Shown here: positions 45,692 through 58,700 of the stretch, piece by piece
Layout of the letters: each line of letters begins with the position of its first letter
Position numbering within the stretch: position 1 is the first letter of the stretch
Source of the DNA: Orientallactaga sibirica
Lineage: Eukaryota; Chordata; Mammalia; Rodentia; Dipodidae
Reading direction: 5' to 3'
DNA length: 64,000 nt
NCBI GenBank assembly: GCA_036365145.1
Contig: JAEOAD010001365.1
Span: 2,811,001 to 2,875,000, forward strand
Made by a program: the position numbers and the translations under genes
Notes under the pieces: generated by a model
What the model was told of the DNA's origin: nothing
Databases searched by the model: none
Seen by the model: only the letters and a program-made list of their open reading frames with translations

Positions 45692-46800
45692 ATCTTGTTT
45701 TGTTTTGATGAGACAAGGTCTGTCTTTGTAGTCCAGGTTGTCCTGGAACTCACTATCTATCCCAGGCAGAGTTGTGTTGATCCTCCTGCCTTGGCCTCCC
45801 AACTGCTAGGACCATAGGCATAGACCACCAGGCCTGGTTTCTTAGAGAGAGAGAGAGACAGAGAGGGAGAGAGAGAGAATTGCCATGAGTTCAAGGCCAG
45901 CCTGAGACTACATAGTGAATTCCAGGTCATCCTGGGCTAGAGTGAGACCCTATCTTGGGGAAAAAAAAAAAAAAAAAAAAAAAAAAAACTTTCTCAATCT
46001 AGTAAATCAGAATTTATTGTTAGGCTTAAGCATTTTATGTCTTTTTATTCATTTTTGTATGTGTGTGCACATATGCATGTGTTGATGTGTGTGCATGCTT
46101 GTGGAGGCCAAAGAACAACCTCATGTGTCATTCTTAGCAACGTTGTCAACTTCCTTTGAGCCTAGAGTTCACCAATTAGGCTAGACTGGCTAGCTAGTGA
46201 GTTTTGGGGATTCCTCCTGACCCCACCTCCCCAGGGCTAGAATTACAGGTGTGCACCACCATCCTGCCATTTATGTGAGTACTGGGCATCAAACTCAGGT
46301 CCTCATCCTTGCGAGAAGGCACTTTGCCATTTAAGCTATGTTCCCAGTGCTGAGTAAAACTTTTTTTTTTCCCCGAGGTAGGGTCTCGCTTTAGCCCAGG
46401 CTGACCTGGAATTTACTATGTAGTCTCAGGGTAGTCTCAAACTTATATGGCAATTCTCCTACCTCTGCCTCCCGTGTGCTGGGATTAAAGGTGTGTGCCA
46501 CCATGCCTGGCAAGAAATGGGTTTTGTTGCCAGGCGTGGTGGCACACACCTTTAATCCCAGCACACGGGAGGCAGAGGTAGGAGGATCACTGTGAGTTTG
46601 AGGCGCCCTGAGACTACATAGTGAATTCCAGGTCAACCTCAGCTAGAGTCAGACCCTACCAGGGCTTCTAGGTACTGAAAATGGACTCTATACACATGCA
46701 CCACCTTGTGCATCTGGCTTACGTTGGTACTGGGGAATCGAACCTGGGTCCTTAGGATTTTCAGGCAAGTGCTTTAACTGCTAAGCCATCCCTCCAGCCC
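45692..46800. repeat. SINE cluster with a B4-like element
   Basis: Old B1 minus 45692-45837; (GA)n 45841-45880; truncated B1 plus 45880-45990 with A tail; B4-like minus 46050-46352; B1 minus 46355-46512; B1 plus 46529-46659; truncated B2-like minus 46661-46800. Confidence 0.7.
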
Positions 46801-46865
46801 TCTTTTTTTTTTCTTTTCTTTTTTTCCTTTTTAAAAAATTTTTAAATTTTTTAAAAAAATTTTTA

Positions 46866-48722
46866 AATTTCATTTATTTTTGGAGAGAGACACAGAGAGA
46901 GACAGACATAGAGGGAGAGGGAGAGAGACAGAGATGTGCGCACCAGCAGTCCCTCAGCTGCTGTGAATGAAATCCAGATGCGTGCGCCCCTTATGGTCAA
47001 GTGCGGCATTGCGCCCTTGTGTCACTTTACATCTGGCTAAACGTGGGACCTGGAGATTGGAACCGGGTTCTTAGGCTTAGGAGGCAGGCGCCTTAACCGC
47101 TAAGCCATCTCTCCAGCCCCTCCTTTTTTTTTTTTTTTTTTTTTGATAAAGTCTTATGTAGCTCAGGATGATGCCAATCTTGCAAGGGTAACCTTGAACT
47201 TCTGGTCCTCCTGCCTCTACCCCACTCCTAAGTCTGGGAATACAGGCATGATCCTACCACATCCAAGTTATATGATTTGTTTTGTTTAGTGACAGCAGTT
47301 CAATGGTTCAAGTAAGCTTTTGGCTGGAATTTATTTTGAATTGGAGGCAGGGGAAAAATGTTCCTTCTATGTGTAGAATGCAAATAACATGTTCCCAGTG
47401 TGAAAGTATCTAAAAAAATACTTGTCTATATATATCCTTTCGCAAAATAGATGGAGATTTTGGACTTCAGGAATACTGCTTTAAAATACAAAGAGCTGGT
47501 CTATAATCAGTGCTCAGGACCAAGGCAGGAGGATGTAGAATTCAAAGTGAGCTGGGCTCCACTGTGAGACCCTGTCTCAATGAGTGACTGATGAAATATA
47601 ACCAGGGAGCTCTCTTCACCTCAGCAAATAGTTTCCTTGAGATTCTTTTTTAGTTTTTTTTTTTTTTTTTCAAATCATGGTAGAGCCCAGGCTAACCTGG
47701 AATTCACTCTGTAGTCTCAAGCTGGCCTCGAACCTCAAACTCAGAGCAGTCCTCCTACCTCTCCCTCTACCTCCTAAATGCTGGGATTAAATGCATGTTC
47801 CACCATGCCTGGCTTTAGATACATTTTTTTTTCAAGGTAGGGTCTTACTGGAACTCACTCTGTATTCTCATGCTGGCCTCAAACTCATGGCAATCCTCCT
47901 ACCCTGCGATATATATATAGAGAGAATGAGAATGGGCGCACCAGGGCCTCCAGCCACTGCAAACAAACTCCAGATGTATGTGCCTCCCTGTGCATCTGGC
48001 TTATGTGGGAACTGGGGAATCGAGCCTCGAACTGGGGTCCTTAGGCTTCACAGGCAAGCACTTAACCACTAAGCCATCTCTCCAGTCCTAGTTCAGGCAA
48101 GCCCAACAGACTTTTTTTTTTTTTTTTTTTAATTGCAAGACAGAAAAAGAGAATTGGCACACCAAGGCCTTCATGTGTGATTTTGTGTGCTTGTGTCAGC
48201 TTGTGCATCTGGCTTACGTGGGTCCTGCAGAGTTGAACATATGTATGTATATAATTTTTTTTTTTTTTTTTGAAGCAGGCTCTCAGTCTAGGCCAGGCTG
48301 TAGTCTCAGGGTGGCCCTGAACTCAGAACGATCTTCCTATCTCTGCCTCCCGAGTGCTGGGATTAAAGGTGTGCACCATCATGCCTGGATTAAAAATTTT
48401 TTGTTTGTTTTTCAAGGTAGGGTCTCTCCCTCTAGCTCAGGTTGACCTGGAATTTACTACGTAGTCTCAGGGTGGCCTTGAACTCATAACGGTCCTCCTC
48501 CAACTACCTCCCAAGTGCTGGGATTAAAGGTATGCATCACCACACCCAGCAAAATATTTTCACTTATTTGCAAGCACAGAAAGAATGAGAATGGATGCAC
48601 CAGGGCCTAGTGCTGCTGCAAACAAACTCCATTTAGTTTTATATGGGGACTGGAGAATTGAACTGGGGCCGCCAGACATTACAGGTAAAATGCCTTTGAT
48701 CACTGAGTTCTCTCCAACCCCC
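46866..48722 (-). repeat. Mostly minus-strand SINE cluster
   Basis: Long-form B2-like 46866-47119 (CTCF-like core decayed: gcgccccttatgg at 46984-46996); old B1 47120-47265; old B1 plus 47497-47585; B1 47650-47813 and 47825-47903; B2-like 47905-48089; truncated B2-like 48112-48238; B1 48257-48390 and 48399-48551; B2-like 48552-48722. Bases 47266-47496 and 48723-49046 are unrecognised. Confidence 0.7.
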
Positions 48723-49046
48723 AAAGGTAAAATTATTAAATGGAAAATATTTCAGGCCTGGGAAGAAATTCAGTTGGGTATTTGTCTTGCAAGCTGGAGA
48801 CTGTTTGGTCCCCACATCAAATTCTGGACATGGTAGTGAAAGCCTATACTCTCAGCACTGGGAAGGTGGGGTCAGGAAGATACCTAGAGATCACTGGTTA
48901 ACTAGTGTAGCTTAATTGGTGAACTTCTGACCAATGAACCCATATTAAAGGTGGACAGTATTCCTGATGACGGAGGTTTTCCCCTGGCCTCCACAATGCA
49001 CGCACCCATGTGAACATACATACCATACATTTAAAAATGAGAAGGG

Positions 49047-49810
49047 GGACTGGAGAGATGGCTTAGTGGTTAAAGCGCTTGCCTGCTAAACCAAAGGACC
49101 CAGGTTCAACTCTCCAGGTCCTACGTGAGCCAGTTACATAAGGTGACACAAGCGTGCAACATTGCACGTGCACACAATGTAGTGCACGTGTCTGGAATTC
49201 AATTGCAGTGGCTGGAGGCCCTGGCACTCCAATTTTCTCTCTCACATTTAAAAAAAAATTGAAGAAAAAATGAGAACGGGGGGCTGGAAAGTGGTTACAG
49301 TGCTTCCCTGCAAAGTTTAAGGACCTGGATTCAATTCCCCAGTACCTACATAAGCCAGATGCACAAGGCACATGCATCTGAAGTTTGTTTGCAGTGGCTA
49401 GATGCCCTGGTGCGCCTGTTTTTTCTCTCTGCCTCTTTCTCAAATGAATACTTAAAATAAAATTAAAAAAATGAGAAGGGGGCTATACAGATGGCTCAAT
49501 GGTTAAGGATGGTTGCTTGAAAAACCTGGCAGCCAGGGTTAATTCCCCAGTCACACATAAGAGACCCTGGTGTGTGTGCCCCCATCCGAACACACACAAA
49601 GTGCAGATAAATATTTTAAAAAATATATTGTATTTATTTATTTGGGAGAGAAAGAGGCAGAGAGAGAGAGAGAATGGGCACACCAGGGCCTCCAGCCACT
49701 GCATACCAACTCCAGACGCATGTACCCCCTTGTGCATCTGGATTACATGGGTCCTGGAGAATTAAACCAGGATCCTTTGGCTTTGCAGGCTAAGCCATCT
49801 CTCCATCCCC
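49047..49810. repeat. B2-like copies just beyond UBA2
   Basis: Plus copies 49047-49258, 49278-49468, 49478-49618 (truncated), then minus copy 49617-49810. They lie within 0.9 kb of the UBA2 poly(A) site. Confidence 0.78.
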
Positions 49811-49910
49811 AAATATATTTTTTTGAGGATGACTGCAACGTTCCTGTGGTCAACATGTATAGCGTAAGCACAGGAAAGAGCAGAAATGGGTGACAAGTGT
49901 GCAGATGCCA

Positions 49911-49916
49911 TTTATT
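49911..49916 (-). terminator. UBA2: UBA2 poly(A) signal
   Basis: AATAAA on the transcript strand at the end of the repeat-free 3' UTR. Confidence 0.75.
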
Positions 49917-50531
49917 TGGTCCATAGTACAGTATATTTGTTATTTGAGCCTTACAAAACATCAAATATAAATAACCTGAAACTGTAACAAATACACAAAA
50001 ATTGGTTTCTTACAGACATCCCAGGCAGTACAAACTGAAATGAGTAAATTAACATTGTTTTACATTAATATACATAGTGCCAGTTGACATTTAAAAACAA
50101 GTCTCAATGCATAGCACTTCTTTGAATCTGTTCAGTTAAGAGTATGAAAATGGTTAGATCTAGGCTAAAAATAACTCTTCTTCTAGCCAAAAATAAAGGC
50201 ATAATATTTATAACCAGGTACCAACTTTACTAAAGCACAATATTTTAAACTCTCAAATGATACCTAAGGTATTTACATTGAAAGGCAACATGCACGGTGT
50301 TGTTTCAACGCATCACTGGTTTGTGCACAACTCTGTTCAAAGGGATTGAAACTATATATTCCTACTGTCAATACAGCGTACTGCAGTGTTGCTAACGGTC
50401 CTAGCAAAACGAATGCTTTCAAAGGGCGCAGAATCATGTTCATGTCACTGGTGTCGATGTTTCTTTCCCCTTTGGGACAAAGGACAAAACAGCCTGGTTC
50501 TGCCCAGATGAGCTGGCACAGCAAAATCTGC
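49911..50531 (-). other. UBA2: UBA2 3' UTR
   Basis: Repeat-free AT-rich sequence from the stop codon to AATAAA on the minus strand (plus TTTATT, 49911-49916). That gives a 3' UTR of about 640 nt with cleavage near 49890-49900. Confidence 0.8.
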
Positions 50532-50710
50532 TCAGTCTAATGCTATGACGTCATCGAGCTCTTCGTCCTGCTCTAGGCGTGACCTCTTGGCGCTGACGTT
50601 CTCCTCCTCCCGTTTCCTCTTGCGGCTCCGCTCGTCTTCGCCAGCGTCGGCATTGTTGGAAGGACCCTCTTCGTCGGAGTCAACGATGAGCACGTCGTCT
50701 TGTTCTTGTG
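50532..50710 (-). CDS. UBA2: UBA2 last coding exon (SIM, NLS, C terminus)
   Basis: QEQDDVLIVDSDEEGPSNNA, then Lys/Arg-rich NLS clusters, then LDDVIALD and TGA (50534-50532). Acceptor gaaataag follows a pyrimidine-rich stretch. Confidence 0.95.
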
Positions 50711-53700
50711 CTTATTTCAGAGGAAAGGAAAGATGGTGAGAGGAGTGCAGTGACTAGTTATGTATGTATGCTACCCTGGGGAATCTGCACGCCACCCATT
50801 TTTATACTGTTTTAAATGTCTGTGTAACAAGCACATTTTTTTTTCTTTTTTATAGGGGAAGGGGCTGCTACTAGGCATTAAACTCAGAGCAAGCTCCTGT
50901 TCTTATTGCAAGCAAAACAAAAAATTGTGACTAACATGACATAACTCAAGAGAATCCTGTCTCCTGGGCCTAAGTCCACCTCCTCCCACTGGCATCCATC
51001 CTATCGGCAGAGGAGGAAGGAACATCAACACGGTAACAAACACAGCACTTACAATGTGCCGGAACTGTTCTGAGCACTTTGCACATAACAACTCATTTAC
51101 CATCACAACAAGCCTATAAAGAAGATAACATTATTATCCGATTTCCAGAAAGGGAAACTGAGACACAGAGAATGACTCTCCAAGGTCACAGTAGGAGAGG
51201 TCAAGGCCAGGGTTCAAATTCAGAGAGCCCCAACGTTTCTACTATTAGTCCTGTTCTCCATCCTACTCTGAATCAAGGGGGGGTGGGGGAAGAGGGTGTC
51301 TCCCCACCCACTAAAACTATCATCTGAATACCCATCTTAATGCTGCCCAAGGCAGAGGATCAAAGCAAAACAGAATGTTTCAGTGGTAAGAAAAAGGTCA
51401 GGGTAGCCCACAGGAGAGCACATTCTACAGTGTCAAGTTCACCCCAAATTCTCAGAGGACACTAGAACCAAGAATGAACATTCCTGAGACAATGTCCAAG
51501 ACAAATGGTAAAATTCGGTACCAAGTATCAGTACTGAAATCGCAGGAAAGAGACCCTCTGATAGGCTCTGCCAGTGCCACTAAGTGTTAGAGGGACACTT
51601 TGACATGCTGGCATTCCAGCTCTGTCAAATGGTCAGACACAATGACTTGCTACACCCAAATCAAATGGGCAGTCCTATAAGGACTCTGACATTGCCCATT
51701 GGAAAACCAAGTAATGAGAAGTAGCGAAAGGTTTTCTTGTCTTCTAAGCATCCCCCCAGTCTTAAACGTTTTCATGGTTCATAAACCCACAGTTCCGTTA
51801 TGAAATCAACACCACACCACACACACTTCTGGTATTTCTATGGATCCATGTGTAAGAATCAGTGCTCACAACAGTAATGAGATCCTTTGGCTTGGAGGGC
51901 GACTAGAACTTGCTGGTTGGGCCATGACTCACCTGTGGAGGTGGAAGGCTGGGCTCCGTCATCACTGCCATTGGTGATGCTTTTGGCAGCATCTTCAGTT
52001 TGTTTGGGCCCCACCTTCTCTGGGGCATCACCAACAACTTCAAAGTCAACATCCTTCCCGAGGTCTTCACTGTAAGAGAACCACATGCTATAAACCAGAA
52101 CCCTGCTATGACACAGTAGTGCTGGCAGATGGGCAAAGACCACTCCCCCTGACAGCATAAAGTGTGTGTATGCATATACACGTACACATACAGATAACTT
52201 AAGTTTCACAAACTATAATAAAAAAGATAATGCAGCCGGGCGTGGTGGCGCACGCCTTTAATCCCAGCACTCGGGAGGCAGAGGTAGGAGGATCGCCGAG
52301 AGTTCGAGGCCACCCTGAGACTACATAGTTATTTCCAGGTCAGCCTGGACCACAGTGAGTCCCTACCTCACAAAACCAAAAAAAAAAAAAAAAAAAAAGA
52401 TAATGCAGCTGAGCATGGTGGCGCATGCCTTTAATCCTAGCACTTGGGAGACAGAGGTGGGAGAACCGCTGTGAGTTCGAGGCCGCCCTGAGACTACATA
52501 GTGAATTCCAGGTCAGCCTGTGGTAGAGTAAAACCCTAGGGGCAAAAAAAAAAAGATGATGCAACAGGTTTTGCTGATGTGAAAACTTAAGATCACAGTG
52601 GCTGGAAGCCCTTGCACAACAATTCTCTTTCTCTCACCAAAAAAAAAAAAATTCAGGCTGGGCATGATGGTGCAAGCCTTTAATCCTAGCACTCTGGAGC
52701 AGAGGTAGAAGTATCGCCATGAGTTTGAGGCCACCCTGAGACTATATAGTAAATTCCAGGTCAGCCTTGGTTAAAGCAAGACCCTACCTCAGAAAACAAA
52801 ACAAAACAAAAAATTCAAATGGCTAATGTTACACAGCCTCAAACCAGAGAACAGTTTTTTTTTTTGTTTTGTTTTGTTTTTTCGAGGTAGGGTCTCACTG
52901 GCTCAGGCTGACCTGAACTTCACTATGTAGTCTCAGGGTGGCCTCGAACTCTCGGCAATCATCCTACCTCTGGCTCCTGAGTGGCTATTTATTTATTTAT
53001 TTATTTATTTATTTCAAATAAAAAATAAAACAAAATCTTTTTGGTTTTCTGAGGTAGGGTCTTGCTCTAGCCCAGGCTGACTTGGAACTCACTATGTAGT
53101 GTCACAGCAGTCATGAACTCAGGCAGCCTCAGGTTTGCACAGGAAGGGCTCTTACCTGCTGAGCCATTTAGCCCCACACTTCTGAGTAGTTTTACAAAAA
53201 CAGGCAGGAAGCAAAATCAAACTGGAAAACTCAGTAACCTGCATGGGATCTTTCTTTTTAAATTTTTTTACTTATTTTCAAGCAGAGAGAGAGAAGAGGC
53301 AGACAGAGATAATGGGCATGCTAGGGCCTCCACTCGCTGTAAATGAACTCCAGATGTATGCATCTGGCTTTACATGGATACTGGGGATTTGAACCCAGGC
53401 TGTTAGGCTTTGCAGTCAAGAACCTTAATTGCTGAGCCATCTTTGCAGCCTAGGATTTTTATTTTTCCTTCAAGGTAGGGTCTCTCTCTAGCTCAGGCTG
53501 ACCTGGAAATCCACTGTGTAGTCTCATGCAATCCTCCTACCACTGCCTCCTGAGTGCTGGGATTAAAGGTTTGTATCACCATGCTCAGCCATTTTTTGGG
53601 GGAGGGGGTTGTGTTGAAGGTAGAGTTTCAGGCTGAATTCACAATGTAGTCTCTGGCTGGCCTCAAATGCACAGTGACCTTCCTACCTATTCCTCAAAGA

Positions 53701-55266
53701 GCTGGGATTAAAGGCAATAGCCAAGTGTGGTGGCGCAGACCTTTAATCCCAGCACTCAGGAGGCAGAGGTAAGATTGCCGTGAGTTCAAGGCCACCCTAA
53801 GACTACATAGTGAATTCCAGGTCAGCCTGGACACTAGAGTGAAACCCTACCTAGAAAAACCAACACACACACACACACCCCCCACACAAAAGAACATTTT
53901 TGTTTTTGTTGCTTCTTTCCCTCTCTCCCTCCCTTCTTTTTGGTTTTACAAGGTAGGGTCTTGTTCTAGTCCAGGCTGACCTAGAATTCACTCTGTAGTC
54001 TCAGGGAGGCCTTAAACTCATGGCAATCCTCCTACCTCTGCCTCCTGAGTGCTGGGATTAAAGGTGTGCGACACCACGCCCAGTTTCATCTCTTATTTCT
54101 AAATTGGAGAATTTTCCTATACATCCAATTTAAGTAAAGAAACTGCAGTTTCACATTATCAGCTTAAGGATAGGTAGTATGTGAATTCAAATAATTTCTT
54201 ACATTCAGGCTGGAGAGATGGCTTAGAGGTTAAGGCACTTGACTATAAAGCCTCAGGACCCAGGATTGATTCCCCAATACCCACATAAGCCAGATGCACA
54301 GGGAAGCTAATGTGTCTAGAGTTTAAGAACAAAAAAAAAAAAAAAAAATTCCATTCAATTATTAATAATTCCTACCTGTGAAGAACATTGATCAATAAAG
54401 TGTAGTCCTGAAGGAAGTCATCAGCTTGGAGCCTGCTGCCATTTCTAATTCCAAATTCTGACAACTTCTTGTGATTATTAGCTGGAGGTGGAGATGGAAT
54501 AAAGACACTTTAGTTACCTCTTCAGAGCAGTCAGGTCAGGTTTTTTTTTTTTTTTGTGAGAAAGACATAGAGACAGAGAGAGGGGTAGAGGAAGACAGAT
54601 AGAGATGGGTGCGCCAGCAGTCTCTCAGCTGCTGTGAATGAAATCTAGATGCATGCGCCCCCTTGTGGTCAAGTGCGGCATTGCGCCCTTACGTCACTTT
54701 GCATCTGGCTAAATGTGGGACCTGGAGATTGGAACCGGGTTCTTAAGCTTAGCAGGCAGGCGCCTTAACCGCTAAGCCATCTCGCCAGCCCTCAGGTCAG
54801 GTTTTAAAAGCAGTGTTTGTTTTGAGGCAGGGTCTCACTGTAACCCAGGCTGGTCTTGAGCTTATATTAATCCTCCTACTTCAGCCTGAGTGCTGGAATT
54901 ACAGGTGGGAGCCACCATGCCTGGCTAAAATACATATTTTGAAACCCTGACCTTTAATATTTCAGATTATTGTTTTCAGAGAGCAAAGTTTTTTCTTTTT
55001 CTTTTGAAGAAGTGATTATAGGCATTGTGACACATGCCCAGCACATGAGAGGGGAAGGCAGAAGGGTTAGGAGACTGAGACCAACCTGGGCTACATGAGA
55101 CTGTCTCAAAAAACAGAAACAGAGGCCGGGCGTGGTGGTGCACGCCTTTAATCCCAGTACTCGGGAAGCAGAGGTAGGAGGATCGCCGGGAGTTCAAGGC
55201 CACCCTGAAACTACATAGTTAATTCCAGGTCAGCCTGGGCCAGAGTGAGACCCTACCTCCAAAAAC

Positions 55267-55302
<36 letters not shown>

Positions 55303-55675
55303 ACCCAACCCCCCCCCCCAAAAAACAACAAAAAACAGAAACAGGCCGGGTGTGGTGGTGCAGACATAGGAGGATTGCCTTGAGTTCAAGGCCACCCTGA
55401 GACTACATAGTGAATTCCAGATTAGCCTGGCTAGAGCATAACCCTACCTTGAAAAGCAAAACAAAAAAACAGAAACAGGGCTGGAAAGATGGCTTAGTGG
55501 TTAAGGTGTTTGCCTGTGAAGCCTAAGGCCCCAGGTTCAATTCCCCAGTACCAATGTAAAGTCAGATGCTCAAGGTGGCATATGTGTCTGGAGTTGGAGT
55601 GTCCATTCTCTCTCTCTGTAATTATAAGCTTTTTTTAAAAAATTTTTTTATTATTTTATTTATTTTTGGAGAGAG

Positions 55676-55725
<50 letters not shown>

Positions 55726-58700
55726 AGGGAGGGAGAGGAAGACAGAGATGGGCGTGCCAGCAGTCTCTCAGCTGCTATGAACGAAATCCAGATGCCTGCG
55801 CCCCCTTGTGGTCAAGTGAGGCATTGCACCCTTGCGTCACTTTGCATCTGGCTAAACGTGGGACCTGGAGATTGGAACCGCTTGAGATTGGAACCAGTGT
55901 TCTTAGGCTTAGCAGGCAGGTGCCTTAACTGCTAAGCCATCTCTCCAGCCCAATTATAAGCTTTAATCCAATCTGACTGGTGTCCTTATAAGCCTTCCAT
56001 CCATGGTATTTGTGACAGCAGCAGTAGCACTAATACACTCAAATAGACCAAATGGTGAGGAATCTGGAGAACCATTTCATAGTCAAACAAGGCAGAGGTA
56101 GGAGGATCGCCAAGACTTCGAGGCCACCCTGAGACTACATAGTTAATTCCAGGTCAGCCTGGACCAGAATGAGACCCTACCTAGAAAAACCAAAACAAAA
56201 GTAAGAGACCGGGTGTGGTGGCACATGCCTTTAACCCCAGTACTCTGGAGACTGAGGTAGGAGGATCACGAGACCCAGGTTCAACTCCCCAGTAACCACG
56301 TAAACCACATACACAAGGTGGAGCATGCATTTGCAGTGACTAGAAGCCCTGGATGCTCACTCTCTCTGTCTACTTCTTTCTCTTTCAAAATAAAGTAAGC
56401 AAAGTATTTTTTAAAATGAAGAGGAGGAGACGATACGATGGAGAGTGGAGCTGCAAAGAGGAAAGGGGGATAATTACCATGGTTTATTGTCTGTAATTAT
56501 GAAAGTTGTCAAAAAAAATAAAAAATGAAAGCTCTATCAGGGAAATGCAAATTAAAACTACACTCAGATTCCATTTCACTCCTGTCAGAATAGCTATTAT
56601 CAAGAAATCAAGGGGGGTGGGTGGGCTGGAGAAGTGGCTTAGTCATTAAGGCACTTGCCAGCAAAGCCAAAAGACCCCAGTTCAACTGCCCAGACCCATG
56701 TAAGCCAGATGCTCAAGGTGGTGCATGTGTCTGGAGTTCATTGGCAGTGGCTGAAAGTTCTGATGTACCTATTCTTTCTCTCTCTCTCAAATAAATAAAA
56801 ACTAAAAAATTTAAAAAAAAAGAAATCATGGAGAGGGAATTATGTTTTATTGTCTGTAATTATGGAAGTTGTCAATAATAATAAAAATTTTAAAAATCTG
56901 GGCGTGGTGGTGCACGCCTTTAATCCCAGCACTCAGGAGGCATAGGTAGGAGGATTGCTGTGAGTTTGAGGCCACCCTGAGACTACATAGTGAATTCAGG
57001 TCAGCCCAAGCTAGAGTGAGACTCTACCTTGAAAAACAAACAAACAAAAAATTAAAAAAAAAAAAAAATCAAATGACAATAAATGCTGGTGAGGATACAG
57101 AAAAAGAGGAATCCTTCTACACTGCTGGTAGGAATGTAATCTGGTATAACCATTGTGTTTTTTTTAGTTTTTTTTTTTTTGGTTTTGCGAGGTAGGGTCT
57201 CACTCTGGTCCAGGCTGACCTGGAATTAACTATGTAGTCTCAGGGTGGCCTCGAACTCTCGGCGATCCTCCTACCTCTGCCTCCCGAGTGCTGGGATTAA
57301 AGGCGTGCACCACCACGCCCGGCTGGTATAACCACTGTGGAAATCAATGTGGAGGTTCCTGAGGCAGCTAAAAATAGATTTACCATATGACCCAGCTATA
57401 CCACTCCTAGGCATATATCCCAAGGACTCATCTCACTATCTTAGAGATACTTGCTCGACCATGTTTACTGCCACTCTATTCACAATAGCTAGAAAATGGA
57501 ACCAGCCTAGATGCCCCTCAACTGATGAATGGATAATGAAGATGTGGCACATTTACATAATGGAATTCTATTCAGCTGTAAAGAAAAATGAAATCATGAA
57601 GTTTGCAGAAATGGATGGACCTGGAAAGGATTATACTTAGTCAGGTAACCCAGGCCCAGAAAGCCAAGTGCCAAATGTTCTCTCTCATATGTGGATCCTG
57701 GCTTATTCGTGAGTTGGAATAAAACTTGGTAGCAAGAGGCCAATAAGCTAGAAAAGACCTATAAAGAAGAGGGGAGAGAGGAGGACTTAAGGGGATGGTA
57801 TTCTATATATGTAAGTAAAAGATTACTGGGGGTGGAAAGGCATAGTGAGGTCAAGGGAAGAGACTGAGGAAAGGAAGGGTGAGGAGAGGGGTAATCAAAA
57901 TTTAAGATGCGGAAACCTACTTTTTTGGTCAATGGCACATCCAGAAGCTAAAAATTGTTATAGGCTATTGCTGAGGCTCTTGGTTTCCCAGCAGGAATAG
58001 ATGGTAAGACCCTATTGCTGAAGACTACAGGCTTGGGCTGCAAAGTCACTGGGAAATCTTTCTGGAGCTGGGCTGAAAACTTCCTCTGTGTAGAGTAGCT
58101 AACAGAAAGCTCGAAAAAGCTACACTGCATGCAGTTCCATGGGAGAGAGAGAGAAGTCATCAGGGGAGTACAGTGGACACTGTAAGCCTTAAGTTTGGTC
58201 AGCCAAGCCAAATGAGTCAACGGGTACAATAGTGGCATGTCTGTTATGGGGGGAAACCAACCACTTTCTAATTGGACTGGAGGCCTGCTCCATGGAAGGG
58301 AACACATCCCTGATACTGAAAACCTATGAAGGGGAAGGTCATGAGCCCTACAGATGTATCGTCTACTGATATCTGGTTAAATGCATATATTATGCTCACC
58401 AAACTTCCCAGTAAGCACTTCCAGACACAAAATGGCCTGGATATGAATGACCTCACAGTACGTGGCACTACCATAACACAAGACTAGTAAAATAGGAGGA
58501 AAACATGATGTCTTCAAATTAAAAGCAACTGATTGAGAGGGGGAAGGGGTATGATGGAGAGTGGAGTTGAGAAGGAGAAAGGGGGGATTATTATGGTTTA
58601 TTGTCTATAATGATGGAAGTTGTCAATCATAAAAAATAAAAATAAAACAAACCAAAAAAATAACTAAGAATGATTTTTGAGCAGGACATGGTGGTGCATG

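Noticed and set aside
57347..57640. 97-codon ORF as a host gene
   Set aside because: Its text is the C-terminal end of L1 ORF2, in a truncated, SINE-interrupted L1.
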